NCBI GenBank assembly: GCA_041661865.1
Contig: JBAZTO010000090.1
Span: forward strand, 1-5,656
From: JBAZTO01 sp041661865
GTDB taxonomy: Bacteria > Planctomycetota > Phycisphaerae > SM23-33
Length of the DNA: 5,656 nt
Direction of reading: 5' to 3'
Shown: positions 5,401 to 5,656 of the stretch, in pieces
Numbering within the stretch: the stretch's first letter is position 1
Layout of the letters: each line of letters starts with the position of its first letter
Made by a program: the position numbers and the translations under genes
Notes under the pieces: model-generated
Databases searched by the model: none
What the model was told of the DNA's origin: nothing
The model's input: only the letters and a program-made list of their open reading frames with translations

Positions 5401-5508
5401 GAAGAGATCGCGCAGGCTGCGCACCAGACGCACGGAGGCGGCGGGCTCGTTGGCTATTGCCCCTCGCCGCAGCGCCCCCTCAAGCCAGCTGTTCTTAGGC
5501 TTCGGCAA
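2482..5508 (-). CDS. terL: Phage terminase large subunit (packaging ATPase/nuclease) interrupted by an in-frame intein
   Basis: TerL pumps phage DNA into the prohead with its ATPase and cuts the concatemer with its nuclease. The precursor has 1008 residues; removing the intein (99-506) leaves 600, a normal to slightly long TerL. The N-terminal ATPase contains the P-loop RDGGK ending at K98, continued by S507 after splicing. Walker B is DLIIIDDID at 606-614 (D611, D612), and a probable coupling motif is TAILFVQN at 643-650. The RNase H-like nuclease follows: VVVVGIDPA with D771, VIVAERNNGG with E829, and DRMDALVWA with D905, a plausible catalytic acidic triad. About 95 residues follow the last motif. 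The start is TTG at 5508, overlapping the preceding gene by 14 bases. No ATG occurs before residue 37, and the GTG at residue 26 lacks a ribosome site. A GAAGGGG run abuts the TTG, an awkward spacing, so coupling is likely. The stop is TAG, 20 bases before the next gene. Family assignment is secure; the exact start is less so. Confidence 0.96.
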   Translation of the reverse strand: MPKPKNSWLEGALRRGAIANEPAASVRLVRSLRDLFMDRYQDEPWAEWLLDMYPSRFTLDDGTVEFAPFHRDLWAWVWGIGDRRPRPFVGVWPRDGGKALAVDTPIPTPSGWTTMGDLSPGDLVFDHLGMPTRVTWASGVEVRAARRVMFADQSSIVASDDHRWMLLNRSSRRNLPCLETVDWATDFWGPRHKGICVVPGCGAGVRSGIFCSAHKERLRRGVDVDGSPVRARRARGASLYGARMMTTAELASQRLAITCMAHGSSVEHEWSIPVTRPLQVTAVDLPVHPYLLGAWLGDGNSASNTITVGAQDRDAMILQLSRYCPELRVHEQPNGVVSVRLIGLRGQFARAGLLNNKHIPLSYLRAGCDQRLQLLQGLLDTDGFASDDSVAAEFTSTCHPLALGCVELARTLGYRATIGEGRATLNGRDCGPKWRVALTGIGPEVFSLPRKADRVIRRAEKANRWTGKLHHVVDVRRAEDHPVQCISVASPAGMFLAGEQMVPTHNSAHAEVAAVRLGITGKRFYCIYCCSVQDRADDHVANIAALLEDPSIERRYPEHAQRLLSKFNQSKGWRVNRVRTLGGFTVDAIGLDKAVRGARLEDHRPDLIIIDDIDARHDSPRITAKKIEKLTDDVIPAGNRDTTAILFVQNLVHSDSVMAQLVDDKLKMLSNKILSGPYEAIKGLTYETREVDLDGQRRTQVFFTGGKAIWKGLSLETCEQIAQDITIEAFKREYQQDRRIKRGSLWTTDLISQYRVERAPEDMRVVVVGIDPATAEDNDLAETGIVTVGVCEGHAYVLRDVSGRYTPNEWAEAALKQFDTWRASVIVAERNNGGALVKSNILGLRPLAPVDTVWAKRGKYTRAEPIVSLYERGLVHHVGYLDMLEDQMCTPYDPSSDDLLWDRMDALVWAITKALPIDEDGHFEAESNTYESAEVATPEFVGVPIDRIEEWRKQLETKGKLVCNADEWASARQMVVNYLLSYSRTQDPRGVFVLNCMKDYDEAYGKPE
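3991..5214 (-). mobile_element. Class 3-type intein with LAGLIDADG homing endonuclease, inserted in the TerL P-loop
   Basis: This is the protein-splicing element at precursor residues A99 to N506 (408 residues), inserted between K98 and S507. Block A begins ALAVDTPIPTPSGWTTMGDL, with Ala where most inteins have Cys or Ser. Block B reads ASDDHRW with H162 and W164; block F reads PVQCISV with C485; block G reads MVPTHN followed by S507. The Trp-Cys-Thr set (W164, C485, T504) with Ala at position 1 is the established signature of class 3 inteins. In that class the block F Cys attacks the N-terminal junction, the chain passes to the +1 residue, and the terminal Asn cyclises. Two dodecapeptide motifs, LLGAWLGDG (about 291-299) and LLQGLLDTDG (374-383), keep acidic residues D298 and D382. 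A homing endonuclease is therefore present and looks intact. The frame is uninterrupted. Third-position GC looks lower than in the exteins, consistent with separate ancestry. Splicing and cleavage activity are inferred, not shown. Confidence 0.93.
4846..4929 (-). other. Zinc-binding module embedded in the intein (C-x4-C-x9-C-x2-H)
   Basis: Precursor residues 194-221 hold C196, C201, C211 and H214, within GICVVPGCG and GIFCSAHKERLRRG. The module lies between splicing block B and the first LAGLIDADG motif, outside the core splicing and nuclease motifs. A basic stretch (VRARRARG, 229-236) follows shortly after. Small Cys/His modules of this type occur in phage DNA-binding and HNH-type proteins, so a role as an added DNA-recognition finger for the endonuclease is plausible. 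The spacing is identical to the first module of the protein encoded at 784-1623. Zinc binding is inferred from the four ligands and their spacing only. Confidence 0.75.
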
Positions 5509-5656
5509 CCCCTTCGCCGATCTCCCCTTCGGCTTCCCGGTTTGCCCGCTCGAAGATCTTCTGTACCAGCTCGGGGCTGCGTCCGGCCATCTCCTGTACC
5601 AAGGACAGCAGGTAGCGCCGATCGCTCTCGCGCTGGGCGCGCGGATCGATCACGTT
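5495..5656 (-). CDS. C-terminal part of the gene upstream of terL; candidate small terminase subunit (TerS)
   Basis: An open frame enters from the right edge and runs 53 codons to a TAA stop at 5495-5497. The visible residues run from NVIDPRAQRE to GEGVAEA. They are strongly charged, with a likely amphipathic helix (YLLSLVQEMAG, then ELVQKIFERANREAEGE) and an acidic, Gly/Ala-rich tail. GC-rich third codon positions support real coding. Its last 14 bases overlap the start of terL, which implies translational coupling. Small terminase subunits, which recognise the packaging site on phage DNA, are commonly encoded directly before terL and often end in a charged helical tail. That assignment rests on position alone, because the DNA-binding N-terminus lies outside the window. 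It could equally be another small packaging or regulatory protein. Coding status is fairly sure; function is not. Confidence 0.72.
   Translation of the reverse strand, partial: NVIDPRAQRESDRRYLLSLVQEMAGRSPELVQKIFERANREAEGEIGEGVAEA

Overview
The window is a tightly packed, single-strand gene cluster from a tailed double-stranded DNA phage or prophage. Its anchor is a large terminase subunit (TerL), the ATPase and nuclease motor that packages DNA into the capsid. Every supportable gene reads right to left on the minus strand. Base composition is GC-rich and ribosome binding sites are of the classical GGAGG type, which suggests a bacterial host with a GC-rich genome. A lipobox-type lipoprotein also points to a bacterium. 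The sequence alone does not identify the host, and a metagenome-derived or prophage origin are both possible.

Layout in transcription order (right to left): (1) the C-terminal 53 residues of a gene that overlaps the start of terL, a positional candidate for the small terminase subunit; (2) terL, 1008 codons, interrupted by an in-frame 408-residue intein inserted in the Walker A loop between Lys98 and Ser507; (3) a 75-residue zinc-ribbon protein; (4) an unrecognised 153-residue protein; (5) an unrecognised 61-residue protein; (6) a 279-residue protein with two zinc-binding modules at the N-terminus and a likely winged helix at the C-terminus; (7) a 104-residue predicted lipoprotein; (8) a small 75-residue ORF; (9) an 80-residue protein with one N-terminal membrane helix; (10) the first two codons of another gene at the left edge. 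Successive genes overlap or nearly touch, and good ribosome binding sites sit inside the end of the preceding gene. This implies one polycistronic transcript with translational coupling. No internal promoter, terminator, tRNA, CRISPR or insertion sequence was recognised.

The most notable element is the intein. It starts with Ala instead of Cys/Ser, and carries the Trp (block B), Cys (block F) and Thr (block G) signature of class 3 inteins. It has two LAGLIDADG motifs with both acidic residues intact. It also has an extra zinc-binding module (C-x4-C-x9-C-x2-H) whose sequence and spacing match the first zinc module of the 279-residue gene about 3.3 kb downstream. So a selfish element inside terL and a free-standing phage gene in the same cluster seem to share a DNA-recognition cassette. 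After protein splicing, TerL would be 600 residues with complete Walker A, Walker B and RNase H-like nuclease motifs. A second curiosity is an exact 19-bp repeat at two successive gene junctions near the left edge. Each copy encodes the end of one gene (Pro-Glu-Ala-Glu-stop), a Shine-Dalgarno and the overlapping ATG of the next gene.
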